The notes under the pieces: generated by a model
The model's database searches: none
What the model was told of the DNA's origin: nothing
The model's input: the letters and a program-made list of their open reading frames with translations, nothing else
Shown: positions 35,001 to 46,200 of the stretch, in pieces
Numbering within the stretch: position 1 is the first letter of the stretch
How the letters are laid out: each line of letters starts with the position of its first letter
NCBI GenBank assembly: GCA_030849465.1
Contig: JARVLF010000022.1
Coordinates: 248,001-312,000 of the forward strand
Origin: Moesziomyces globuligerus
Lineage: Eukaryota > Basidiomycota > Ustilaginomycetes > Ustilaginales > Ustilaginaceae
Reading direction: 5' to 3'
DNA length: 64,000 nucleotides
Position numbers and translations under genes: made by a program

Positions 35001-36218
35001 TCAGAAGTGGATGGAGGGGAAGACGAGGCGGGGGACCTTTCTTAGCACCGGATCGTCCTTGGCCAACGACCAAAGGTATCCGTCCAGGTCGACTTCGTTG
35101 ATGCTTGCGAGCCATTCCCTTCCCTCGTGACTAGCGAGCTGCTTTGCCCTCGAGACCACAGCGGAGCCGACGTTGAGTGCGGCCGCACGGACGGCGTACG
35201 TCTCATCGGCGTTGAGCCTGGGTCCGGAGGTGTTTGCTGGCATCGAATCGAGCTTCTCGCGCGGCAGCGTGGTGGAGTTGGAGGTACGCATCCACTCGAC
35301 CAGCGACTCCATCCCCTCGGGCGCCGCGTCGGGAGCGGAGATCAAGCCGAGCCAGACGCAGAGGGTGGGGATGACGTTGTCGACAAACATGGGCAGCGTC
35401 GCGTACGTGTCGGGCAACGCGTACTCGTGCCTATCCGCGAATCGCACGTACAGCGCATGCAGAAGGAAGAAGATGCGCTTATACACCTTGACACCCCTAC
35501 CGCTCACCTCGGCGGGATGGGTGAAGATGTGGACGTCGTTAAACTCTTGAAACGTCTGCGCAAGGTCGGCGGTGATGTAGTCCGCCTTCTCCGCATCCCC
35601 CAGCCCCAACTCGCTAACCTTGCTGAACAGACCTTCGAGGTAGGCTCCCAAACTCGGAGTGCGCAGCTGGATCAACTTGGTGCCGACGCGCGTGATGGCG
35701 GTGTGGATGAGCTGGACGGCGTCGTTCATCTCGCCTCGCTTGATGCCGACCGTGACACCGGGGATGGACTCGTGCGGCCGCTCCTCGTGTACGCTCACGC
35801 CGAGGAGCTCTACGACCTTTGCTTCGGGAAGATCCTGCATGCCTTTGGCGGTGAGGTTGCTGGAGCCGACGACGCGGTCTTCCGAGTCGCTCGAGATGTA
35901 GAGGCCGATCATGAGGCGGACGATGTTCTGGTACGCGCCGGCGCGCGTAGCCGTGTGGAACGCCGTACGATAGCCGCTCAGCGCGTTGAGCAGCGCGAGC
36001 ACAGCGAGGAAGTTGAGCTCGGCCGTGGGCGTGGGGAAGCGCAGCGGGAAGGTGAGTCCGTGCTGCGTGCGCAGCCGATCGTACGTCGGCTGATCGAGCG
36101 AGAGGAGAAAGGCGTCGATCGAGGCTACGTCGGGCACCAGATCGAGCGTGCTCGAGATCGACGAGCAGCTCGCACGAACGTCTGCGATCGCCGACGGGGT
36201 GGCAGACGACGACGACAT
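35001..36218 (-). CDS. Queuosine-salvage glycosidase family protein (DUF2419 / Qng1 type)
   Basis: This 405-residue protein resembles the queuosine 5'-phosphate N-glycosidase family (human C9orf64/QNG1), which frees queuine from queuosine nucleotides for reuse in tRNA wobble modification. Family-like blocks, in order, are AELNFLAVLALLNALSGY (about 88-105), the helix leading to QNIVRLM, F-x-D-V-x-x-F-x10-KVYKRIFFLLHAL (about 240-262), LPMFVDNVIPTLCVWLGLI (about 280-298, with the Asp of the family MFADYRxP motif) and the C-terminal DLDGYLWSLAKDDP with an aromatic end. Similarity to the human protein is moderate and I recognise it by pattern, so the enzymatic role is inference. The start is the first ATG. 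It is intronless and divergent from mL59. Confidence 0.65.
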   Translation of the reverse strand: MSSSSATPSAIADVRASCSSISSTLDLVPDVASIDAFLLSLDQPTYDRLRTQHGLTFPLRFPTPTAELNFLAVLALLNALSGYRTAFHTATRAGAYQNIVRLMIGLYISSDSEDRVVGSSNLTAKGMQDLPEAKVVELLGVSVHEERPHESIPGVTVGIKRGEMNDAVQLIHTAITRVGTKLIQLRTPSLGAYLEGLFSKVSELGLGDAEKADYITADLAQTFQEFNDVHIFTHPAEVSGRGVKVYKRIFFLLHALYVRFADRHEYALPDTYATLPMFVDNVIPTLCVWLGLISAPDAAPEGMESLVEWMRTSNSTTLPREKLDSMPANTSGPRLNADETYAVRAAALNVGSAVVSRAKQLASHEGREWLASINEVDLDGYLWSLAKDDPVLRKVPRLVFPSIHF

Positions 36219-36534
36219 GACGGCTCAAGGTCGGTGACACGGTGGGTGGGGTGGTGAAGTGGTGTGGCTGAGTATCGAGCCGAGGGTCAGTGCGCAGCAG
36301 GTGTTGAGGTGGAGGCGAGAAGAACGCGCACTGTTGGACTGCGGTGACTCGGCACGTGGCTGAAGGAAGGATGTTAGGTCTAGAAGGGCGAGTTCTCGTG
36401 CGGTAAGAATTCGGAGCTCGAGCTTTGGGGCGAGCATCGCCGTATCAAATTTGGACGTTGACCGCCATCTCGCTCGGCTTGTTGCCATCGCGATCTCCTC
36501 CACACCCTCCGCCGCGGACGTCACTCTGGTCACA
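36219..36534. promoter_or_regulatory. Bidirectional promoter region, queuosine-salvage gene / mL59
   Basis: 316 bp lie between two divergent starts. No specific element was recognised. Confidence 0.4.
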
Positions 36535-37315
36535 ATGTCGTTCTCTCCATCGCTCGCACGAGCGGGTCGCAAGCACTTGGCCTCGTACGGCAGCGTACTG
36601 GACCGCTTCATGCTCTCCAACAGCTCGGCGGTTTCCGCCGCCTCCACCTCGTCCTCCTCCTCGACCACCACATCGACGTCGACTTCTTCGGCCGCTGCGT
36701 CGGTGTTCGAAGCGACCAAGTCTGCGAGCTCGGGATGCTGGGCGCCACCGAAGTACTCGCTGCGACGCCAGGCTGCGCTGGTCAAGGAGGCGGCGCTGAC
36801 GGGCCAGCTCTCGTCGCTGCCGGACGGTCCCAAAGTGGCGCGCATGCAGACGAGGCTCGCGCGGCTCGCGCAGTCGCAGGCGGCGCACCAGCAGGCTGCC
36901 GAATACGCTTACGTGCCGCAGCTCAGCGCCGCCTCGCCAGCGCGCCCGACCGCGCTGGGTCAGCGCGTGGTCAAGCCCACCCAGCGCACACCGAGCCAGG
37001 AACACGAGGCCGCACTCAACACGGCGCGAAGACTCGTCAAGGACGTAGGCCCGTACGCCGGCCGAGCGCGGGCCTTCAAGGGCAGCAGAGTCGACAAGAA
37101 CAAATTCGTCCGCAAAGCTGCCGTCGACGCAAAGCTCGAGTCCATGCACAACACCGTCCACGACTGGCACTCGGTAAGTTCACCCGGCCCGCAAACGTGT
37201 GCAATGCCTTGGCTGGCAAGAGCTGACACGACAGATCGAATCCCACTGAATCTTCCGATGAAAACAGTCTCAGACCGAGGCCAAGAACAAGCTCAAGCCC
37301 GGCCTCCCCTTCTAG
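36535..37315 (+). CDS. Mitochondrial ribosomal protein mL59 (MRPL25 family)
   Basis: Exons 36535-37173 and 37268-37315 join to 228 residues. The 94-bp intron has a GTAAGT donor, a CTGAC branch-like site and an AACAG acceptor, and the second exon encodes only the last 15 residues (ending KPGLPF). The family signature WAPPKYSLRRQAALVKEA lies at about residues 69-85, like the PKYSLRR block of yeast Mrpl25, a fungal component of the mitochondrial large subunit. The C-terminal half is basic and helical (DVGPYAGRARAFKGSR), as expected for an rRNA-binding protein. A Ser/Thr-rich linker occupies about 30-62. Upstream in-frame codons exist, but 36535 is the first ATG. An alternative acceptor at 37235 would give a much shorter end. 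Confidence 0.78.
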
Positions 37316-37989
37316 CTCACCCGCACCCCGTCGCTCTGTACAATGCCATTCCTTGCCTGCATAATGGTTCCCCCCGCCGCTGCGGGACCTGGCGACCGTG
37401 CCGCCCACCCGCATCGATCTGGGCGCCGACGGAAAAGGCCAGTGGTAGACGCACATGTTGAAGGAGCGGGCAAGGTTGGTGCGGTGGGGACTGTGTGAGA
37501 TCTGCTCGACTTGAACAAGCGCCCGCGGCGAGGAGCGCGTGATCGGCGGCTTTCGGAAGCCCAGCCGGTGGGACGGAGGAAGAATGGCCCAGAAGAGCAG
37601 CCAAACCCAGTGGAGAAAAATTTGGATTTTTTGGAAGAACCCGCCCAAATTTACTGTAACAGCCAAGCCTCAGCGGTCGAGTATGTGAGTGGCTGGGAAA
37701 AGCGGATTGGACGGCCTTTTGGCTGAGCCACACGCCTCCACACTCGATCCGCCTCGGAGGCCAACTCGATGATGGGAGAAGAGTCGGAAAGAGAGAGAGA
37801 GAGAGAGATCAGACCCTTTGTTGCTACCGCTCACCATCCTCTCACCACCAACCATTCGTCGGCAAAGCGTGTTCGTCTTCTGCACCGATACACGCACGCC
37901 TCAACCACACATCCATTCCACACAACGAGGACCGCCCCACTCTTCACCCTACCCCTTCTTCCCGCGGAGGCTCACTCTCGGTTTTGACA
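37316..37989. other. Intergenic region upstream of TIM44
   Basis: 674 bp between two same-strand mitochondrial-protein genes. It holds a GA-dinucleotide run at about 37791-37810 and a pyrimidine-rich leader just before TIM44. No additional gene is seen. Confidence 0.45.
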
Positions 37990-39636
37990 ATGGTGCGCGC
38001 CGTTCAATCGCTCGCGGCGGATACGTCCAGCGTGCGCGTCTGGCTCTCGTCGCGCTCGAGCAGCGCGGTGATCGCGCCTCGTCGCGCGGTGTCGGCGTCG
38101 CTGCTCGCGTCGCCGCGCGCGTTCTCGACGTCGCGCGCCGCGTGGGATGCGCCGCGCTCGCCGTTCGCCGTGTTCGTCGACACGCTCAAGGCGGAGCTGC
38201 GCAAGAACCAGGAGCTGCAGGACAACATGCGTCAGCTCAGCGGCGACGTGGGCAAGATGCAGGACAGCGAGACCATGAAGAAGATGCGCGACGCCTACGA
38301 GCGCGCGCGCATCATCACCTCGATCAAGGAGAACCCGCGCCTCCAGGCCGCCGCCGAGGCGCTGCGCAAGAGCGGCGGACAGGTCGGCGACGCCGTCGGC
38401 GCAACGCTCAAGCAGATGGAGGACTCGGAGCTCGTCAAGGGCCTCGGAGCCATCTCGAGCCGATTGGCCAGGCAGCTCGAGGACTCCACCGCACCCATCC
38501 GCAAGACAGAGGCCTACAGGCAGCTCAGCGACACGCTCACCGAGGCGTTTGACGACGGCGGTTCCGCCCTCCGCATCTACGTCGACAAGGACAAGGACGC
38601 CGCCGAGATCAGGCGCATCAAGCGCGAGGCCAGGCTCAGGAAGATCGGCCGCCCCCTCCCGAGCACAGACGTCGACTCCCAGGAGGCCGCAGACGCCGTG
38701 CTCAAGAGCTACGCCGCCAAGGAGGAGGCCGACATGGCTGCGGCCGAAGCAGCCGCTACCGCCGAAGAGCAGCGCGGCGACGCCGATCACGCACAGCAGC
38801 AGCAAGAGAAGCCCGCGGAGGAGAAGCTGGCCGAGGACAAGGTGGAGGCCGGTGCTGGGTCTGGATCGACGTCCGGGGCTGGCGGGGATGCGGGGGGCAA
38901 GGCGGTGAGGAAGCCGGCGGGGTATGCGGTGCGGGTTCGGGCGGTGACGGAGAATTCGGATGCGGGGCAGGCGTTGGTGCTTCGACCCGAGCCGGCGTAC
39001 AAGCAGGCGTGGGCTTCGTTCAAGTCGTCCAACCCGTTCTTCCGACGGATGTCGGAGATGTCGGAGGCATATCACGAGTCGGAGAATCCGGTGATCGAGA
39101 GGGTTAGGGGGGTGACGGATTGGGTGGGGTCGTTGTTTGACGAGAACGACTTTGCGCGCGTGACGCGTCAGATGAAGGTGCTCGATCCGGCGTTTTCGTT
39201 GGAGGCGTTTCAGAGGGAGTTGAGGGAGTATGTGTTGCCCGAGTTGGTGGATGCGTATCATGGGGCTGCGAGGCATTTGCTTAGGCAGTGGTGTGGAGAG
39301 GCGACGTATAATTTGTTGATGGCTACGGTGGATCCGTATTTGCAGAAGGGGTGGATTCCGGAGGGACGGTTGTTGGATTTGAAGCAGGTGGAGATCATGC
39401 AGGCAAAGATGTTGGACAACAACGTGCCTGTCTTGGTCGTTAGCTTTACGAGTCAGGAGCTGATGTTCTTTACCGACCCCAAGACTGGAGAGGTTAAGGC
39501 GGGTAGCGATAAGCAACCTGATCTCTGTAGGTACGCTTTGGTTCTGACGAGGGAGGAGGATGGGTTGGATAACGAGGTCACAGGCGGTTGGAAGGTCGTA
39601 GAACTCGCTAGGCGCGGTCAATCAGCATACCTCTAA
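37990..39636 (+). CDS. TIM44: TIM44, mitochondrial import motor tether
   Basis: This 548-residue matrix-side peripheral protein of the inner membrane anchors mtHsp70 to the TIM23 channel for protein import. The N-terminus is a classic presequence: about 50 residues, Arg/Ser/Ala-rich, no acidic residue after D11, ending in RAFSTSRAAW, a likely processing site. A coiled-coil stretch follows (LKAELRKNQELQDNMRQL, about 68-130), with the family phrases TEAYRQLS and TLTEAFDDG. After an acidic Glu/Ala linker (about 240-300) comes the C-terminal Tim44 domain with FARVTRQMKVLDPAF and FQRELREYVLPELVDAYHG (about 390-430) and the ATYNLL helix. The start ATG is 37990. It is intronless. Confidence 0.95.
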   Translation: MVRAVQSLAADTSSVRVWLSSRSSSAVIAPRRAVSASLLASPRAFSTSRAAWDAPRSPFAVFVDTLKAELRKNQELQDNMRQLSGDVGKMQDSETMKKMRDAYERARIITSIKENPRLQAAAEALRKSGGQVGDAVGATLKQMEDSELVKGLGAISSRLARQLEDSTAPIRKTEAYRQLSDTLTEAFDDGGSALRIYVDKDKDAAEIRRIKREARLRKIGRPLPSTDVDSQEAADAVLKSYAAKEEADMAAAEAAATAEEQRGDADHAQQQQEKPAEEKLAEDKVEAGAGSGSTSGAGGDAGGKAVRKPAGYAVRVRAVTENSDAGQALVLRPEPAYKQAWASFKSSNPFFRRMSEMSEAYHESENPVIERVRGVTDWVGSLFDENDFARVTRQMKVLDPAFSLEAFQRELREYVLPELVDAYHGAARHLLRQWCGEATYNLLMATVDPYLQKGWIPEGRLLDLKQVEIMQAKMLDNNVPVLVVSFTSQELMFFTDPKTGEVKAGSDKQPDLCRYALVLTREEDGLDNEVTGGWKVVELARRGQSAYL

Positions 39637-40248
39637 AACAACTTCACCCACAGTTACGCTTCCACTTCAATCCCAACTTCTCTCGTGCCCTCCGCTGCGC
39701 TAATTGCGCTCGTGTGTCGTGAATGGGTGGTGCCGAGCTCGATGAGGGCGGTTGGCTGTCGGAGGCGGCCAATGCAAGCTCACCTCCAATGGCTACGTCC
39801 AAGCAAAGCTGCGAGCAGAGTCGTTCATCGTACCACATCGCTCCACATCGCTCCACATCGCTCCACGTCGTTGCACGTCGTTGCACGTCGTTGCACTCAA
39901 AAGGCGCTGGCGACGGGCAGCCTCGAACCTACCTCGCTCCACGCCCATCAGACGCATGCCCATGGTGCATCCAACCCCCATCCCCCCCCTCAACACTCTT
40001 CAATCCTTCATTCCCCCTGTAGCCTTCCACAACGCGACCTCCCCTTCCCCCAGACCATGCCTTGCCTGTCTTTGTCTCTCCCCGTTTTCCTCCCTCTCCC
40101 CTCATCACTCCCACATGCTGCCTACACATTCGCGATCCGGATCCGAGATGCACAAACGCAGTGTTACCATGCCAAAACGCCCAAGCCTACGATGCGATGC
40201 TACGACCTGCGAACTCTACGCCAGGCCGTGAGACTCTGCGCGCCGACA
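39637..40248. other. Convergent 3' intergenic region, TIM44 / DYRK kinase
   Basis: 612 bp between converging genes. Apart from the decamer array listed next, it contains C/T-rich sequence and no supported gene. Long plus-strand frames reading onward from here are shadows of the kinase. Confidence 0.45.
39833..39892. repeat. Six tandem 10-bp units (CCACATCGCT / GCACGTCGTT)
   Basis: Three copies of CCACATCGCT are followed by three copies of a variant, CCACGTCGTT or GCACGTCGTT, in perfect 10-bp phase. The array lies between two converging gene ends. Confidence 0.85.
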
Positions 40249-43200
40249 CTACGCCTTGGGCACGCGCAGGGGCGTGGCGAGCGTGGCCGTGAGCGCAGTG
40301 CTGCGGCGCGGGCTCGCGGCATACGCGGGCGCGGCGGCGCCTCCGGCCGTCTTTGTCGCCGCCGCCTTGGTCCTCGGCGTTGCGCCAGCCGTGGCGGCGG
40401 TACGCGGCGTGCCGGCGATGCCGGCGATGCTGGCTGTGCTGGCGCTCGCCGTCTTCCTCGGCAGCATGCCCGGTCCTGGTACCTCGGCGGGCGCGGACGC
40501 GGCGGCGGCGGCGGTGCGGCGCTGCGTGATCCAGGCATGGCGCACCGCCTGGTCGGGCTTGATGCGGCGCTCGGGATCCCAGAGGAGGCACTTTGCGATA
40601 AAGTCGACAAAGAGCTCGTCGTCGCACTTGAGCGCCTGCGCGAGCGTCTTGCTCGCCGGCCGTCTGCGCTTGCCCTTGGAGTTGACCACCGGCCGCGGCT
40701 GACCGGTGCTGTCGAAAAAGAGCTTCTTGCGCGACGCGCGCTCCACCAGATACCGCTCGGGCGTGCCGAGGATCTCCATGATGCACGCCAGCTGCTCCTG
40801 CTCGTTCTCGCCCGGAAACAGCGGATAGCCCGTATACAGCTCGGCGATGATGCACCCGAGACTCCAAACGTCGATCGCAGTGTGGTAGCTCATGCCGAGG
40901 ATCACCTCGGGCGAGCGGTAGAACCGACTCTGGATGTAGGTGTACACCTTTTCGTTTTCGAAGCAGCTCGAGCCAAAGTCGATCACCTTGATCGCGCTGC
41001 GGCGCGGATGCGCGAGCAGGATGTTCTCCGGCTTGAGATCGCAGTGCACGATCCGGTGGTGCTTCATCAGCACGAGCGACTGCAGCACCTGCGACGTGAT
41101 CCGCCGGATGAGGTGCGTCGTGAAGCCCGCAAACTGGTTCGCCTTGATGAGCTCGTACAGGTTGATGCTCAGCAGCTCCGTCGCGATGCACAGGTGGTTG
41201 CGGAAGAGGAACGACTCGGTCATCTTGATCACGTTGAAGCGCTCGTCCGGATCCCACTTGGTCAGGTTCTCCAGGATGCGCACCTCGACCAGCGCCTGGT
41301 GGTGGAAGCGCTTCTTGTTCCGGATCAGCTTGATCGCCACCGTCTTGCCCGTCTTGTGGTCGCGGCACTGCAGCACCTGGCCAAACGAGCCGCGCCCGAG
41401 CAGGTCCACAATCTCGTACCGGAACGCCAGATGGTCGCGGTTCACCACGTTGTAGTCGCCACGCTCGTCGTCAAAGCCGTGGTTCTGCTCGGGCTTGTCC
41501 GCACACGCCATGTGCTTCCGCTTGGCGTTCTGGCCGCAGTAGTAGATCTCGGGGTAGTTGAAGATCTCCTGCAGCTCAAAGTCCGACATCCGGTTGCCGT
41601 ACATCACCTCAGCCTGCCGCGCAGACAGCATCCGGCTCGGCGCCACCGGCTCGGGGAACTCGAGCTGCTTGTCCAGCTCCGCCTGCGACGCGCCCGCCGC
41701 AAGCTTGCGCGCCTGCTGCCGCCGGATGTACTCCTCCATCTCCCGATCGCCCAGCCGCTCCTCCTCGTCCGTGTTCGGCGTCGCACGCAGCGAGCTCGCC
41801 GACGCCGCCGTGTCCGACGACGCTGGGCTTCGCCGCGCTAGCGCCGTCCCCATCGTGCTCTTTGCCAACCGCTCCCCGACCGTCGCCGGCACGCCGCTCG
41901 TCTTGGCAGCGCGCGTCACGCTCGACGCCGTGCTGAGCGAGGCCCGAGTCTTGCGCACGGGCACAGAAGCCATGCCCACCTCCTTGCTGGTCGCAGCGGT
42001 AGCCGCCTGCTCCAACGCCTCGGTCGAGGTGGCGATGCGAGCAGCAGCAGTGGCGGGCTTGCCCTGCGAGGCTGCCTCGCTTTTGGTCTCGCCGGGGCCG
42101 CTGCTAGCTGCAGAGGCAGCCGACGTGCCCGCCTTGGCCGGTCGCACCGAGATCTTGTCCGCTGCGGCTGCAGCTGTCACAGCTGCCGTCTCCGTCTTGC
42201 CGTTGGTAGCAGCCGAGGGAGCTGGACTGGCCGACGCCTTGGACTCCGCTTTTCGTCGTTCGTGGCGAGCAGCAAGACCGTTGAGCACCTCTCTGTCGCT
42301 TGGTGTGAGGCTGGACGAGTAGGCCGCGATGCGCGCGCGCCTTAGCACGCCCTCGAGCTCCGCAGGCGTCTTTGCGGCCGCATACGCGTTGAGAATCGGC
42401 ACCAGGCTACTTGACACATGCGTGGCGCCGGGCGACGGTACGGGCTTCGACGAGGCCTGGCTGTGCTTTGCCGTGCCGACGGTGGTGTCCGAGCCCGAGA
42501 CCGACCTGGTGTCGTCATCTTCCAGGGGCTGCGTGGAGGCCATGCCCATGCTGGCCGCGAGCGAAGGGTGGTGCGATTTGCTCGTCGGGATCGACGACGA
42601 CGCCGCAGCGGCGGCCCGGATGACGCTGCCGCTGCCCTCGGAGGTCGATGGCACGCCCGAGGCCGACGCACGCGGCATCGCCCTCATCGTTGCGACGCGC
42701 GGGATGCGGCTCGACAGCGACGCCGACTTGCTCGGCGAGGCGGTGCGGCTGCCCACGCTTGGGCTCGACGAAGCGATGCCCGTTGCGCCGATCGTTCTTG
42801 ATCGCGAAGGGGTCTGAGCTGCCGTAGCGGCAAGAGTCGTCGCCTTGCCGGCGCTTCGAGGCTCGTTTGCAGCCGATGCATTGACGGCCAGCTTGTTCTG
42901 CGCATCGCTGGCGTCGCTCGCGACGCTCGTCGACTGGCCCCGCCTGCGCACCGGCAAAGACGCCTGCTGAGCCCCCAAGCGAGACTCGGCCTGGTCCGAA
43001 TCCAACGACGTCTTGTCGGCAGCTGGGGCGGGCGCCACGCGTCGGGATCCAGATCGGTTGAGGAGGCCGCCGGCGATGCCCAGGATCGACTTGCGCGACA
43101 AGCGTCCGCTGTCCTGGCTCGCCGAATCCGCCGAAGGGGCGCCGTCGCTCGACTTGGGCGCACGCTGGAAAAACGAAGGCGTGCGCCTCGTCTTGGGACT

Positions 43201-46200
43201 CGTGCTCGCCTCGCTCGAGGCGCTCAGCAGCTGGGAGTCGGTGCTCGACGGCGAGGGCTCCACCTCCTTGTCCTTCTGGCCGGATCTGATCAGCCGACCG
43301 AGGGAAGCAACGCTGGCTCGGCGCAGAGAGCTCGTCTTGGGCTGCAAGGTGGACGTCGCGGTTCCGGACGCGGAGGCGGTGAGGCCCTCTGGCTCTACGT
43401 CGCCTGCTCGAGCCTGCGCGACCGGCGACGCGATCATCTCCTCCACCGGCTCTATCACGGTGCACTGCATCGAGACGTCCTGGGAAGAGGAGCCTTGGGA
43501 TGCGGTGTCGCTCATTCGGCCCAGGCTAGGCTGTCGGACGGCCAAGGCGGCGACCTCCGCCAGCTCCTGGATGCGCGGACTGAGGGGCGACTTGGGCGTA
43601 AGGACCTTCTCGCTGTAATCGCCGCTGGTGGTCGACACAAAGCTGTGGCTCGCAGTGATGCTCGGGCTCTTGGCCGAACCGGCGCGGAACATGTCCGAGG
43701 TGAGCGAGCTCGAGCGCGAGCCTTCCCAGACCTTGGGAAGCGGAGGCACGGGTGGAATGATCGCGTGCCGAGAGGTCTCCGTGTCGTCGCCTGTAGACGC
43801 ATCAAGGCGTCCGCCATCCGACCCCAGCCCCGAGGCATCGCTGTTGCCGCTCATGCGTTTTGAGCGGGAGATGGTGCGGACGATGGTCGGGTTGCCGATC
43901 AGAGGGCTGCCCGAAGCCGACAGGTCCCTAGGAGCCGCGCTGTTGCTGTGTACTGTTGAAGTCCTGCGCGAGCCTTGTGTGATGTCATTCTGCGGCAACG
44001 GTGGAAGCTGCGAGCGACGCAAGCGCGGGCTCGAATAGATCGAGGAGCGTGCAGACTCGCTCAACGGGCCCGAGGCGGTCAAGCTGGCACTGTTGTTCGC
44101 ACCCTCGTCAGCTGTACGGAGGCGAGAGACCAATTTTGAGGCGCGCAAGCTGTTGCGAGCCGCGTTCTCGTCCGGGATCCTGCCCTTGTCGATGGATCGC
44201 GAAGATGTGTCGTAGTTGCTGGAGCGACGACTCCTCGAGGCGGGCGAGGAAGTCCGGCTGTTGGAACCGGTCGTGGGACGACCGACGCTGTTGGGCCGAG
44301 ACAGCACGCGACTGGTGCGTGGACTCTTTGCGTCGATCTTGCCGTCGCGACTGGCGCGGGGTGTGCTACCGAGGCCGTCCAGCTTGCGGAGTGCATCGGC
44401 GGCAGCATCTTCGCGAGAGTGGAGGCGGCTTTCAAACTCATCCGCATGCCCGAATGGAATGGAGCCTCGGAGAAGCGACTGGCCGATGCTGGCCGACGAA
44501 GCACGCTTGGCACGAAGAGAGGCACTATTTCGCGACTGCCTCGGTGTGCCTGGAGCAGCAGCAGCATTGGCAGCGACGCTGGAATTGGCACCGTTGCTAG
44601 CGAGGCGCTCCCGTCGCGTCGTAGAGACCGCACCGCGTTGACCTTCCGCGGCAGCTTGGCGCGACGAAGCTGCGTGCGCGCGGCTGCGGTCGCTCGAGTC
44701 GTCACCGTGTCGCAGGGATCCGGAACGCGCACGCGTCGAGGTCTTTGCACTCGGTCCACCCAGCTCGGATGCGTCGGAAGCGGCTCGATCGCGAAGCTGG
44801 CGACGGCGATGCAGCTCGTCGTGGTCGTTGAGGAGGTCGGTGATGGCAGCATTGAGATCGAAGCTCTGGCGCCACTCGTCGTCGCCGAGGCCGTTGCCAA
44901 AGTTGACGTCGCCAAACGTCATGGATTTCGACCCCTGGGTGCCGAGACCGGCTGCCTCGGAGCCAAACGGCCCCGTCTCGCCTGCGGCCCACGAAAGGTC
45001 GCCGATGCCCGGCGAGCGCTCAACGGCAGCGATGGCAGCGTCGGTGCGAGGAGCCGAGGCGGTCGAGGGCGTCACCGAGACGTCTGCTGCTTCGCTCTGG
45101 ACGATGCTGTAGTCGGACTCGGTGCGTGCGCTGATGGAGAAGGAGGGACTCTCGGGAGCCGCGCCGATGCTGGCTGCGACGTTGTCGAGCTCGGCCATGA
45201 AGTCCGACTGCTTGTCGGCGTAACCACGCGCGAGGGAGTGGAGCGAAGCGCTGCCGCCCAGCTGCATGGGGCGACCTGGCACGGAGGGGCTGATGGGGAG
45301 CGTGGAGAGCAGCTCGTTGGGGTCGCGGAGCGCGCTGCGATTCATGCTGTTGATGGACGAGTAGGAGATGGAGCGCGAATGGCGAGAGGCCTCGGATCGT
45401 CGTACGCGAGACTGAGAATCGGTAGACTTCTGCGACTCGACCTGACGCAGTAGCGTCGAGTCGTGGCTGTTGGGTACCGAGGTGCTCATGGATTCGGGCG
45501 CGGTGCCGTCGTCGGTCATGGCGCTGCTGACGTTGCGACGCTGATGCGTCTTGGACGTGGACAGCGGAGTCGGGTTAGCGTTGGACTTCCAGTCTGGTAG
45601 TGCAGTACTTGGGAAATTCCAGCGTGGGGTCGCCAGCTCGCCGATACCAATCTGGCCAGCGCGGTCATAAACGCGTGGCGTACCGCTCGGCGTACGACGT
45701 TGCTCTCCGAACTTTTCGGGAGTTTGCAGTGCCTCTGCTTTGGCGATTGAGCTTCTGGGCTGGGCGTTCCTGGGCCTGGATTCCGAGACGAGGTCAGGAA
45801 GGCCGATGCCGAGGCCGGTGGCGTTTTCGGCACGAGCCGATCTGGAAGGGGGAGCAGCGCGACTGGCGACCCTTCCGAGCATCTTGGCGGGGTCGTCGGA
45901 GCCTTCGGGTGTGACTATGGCGCTGGAAAAGTTGGAGAAGCGCGACGAGAGGCTGGGCGACTCGCGTAGGCCGAGATGAAGGTTGTAGGGCGTGGTGCTG
46001 GAGGTAGACGCGTTGCGCGAGTCGGACGCGAACGGCGCCGAGCTAGCGAGCGGCGTGGTTGCGTCCGGATCGAGCTCGTCGACCTCTGCGATGCTGCTGT
46101 TGCTGCGTCCGCCGGGGCCGGCGCCGACGAGCTCGGGAGCTTGACGGTTGATCGGCTCGTCCTCGAAAAGGGCAGCGCCGAAGCTCGAGCCGAAGTCGGG

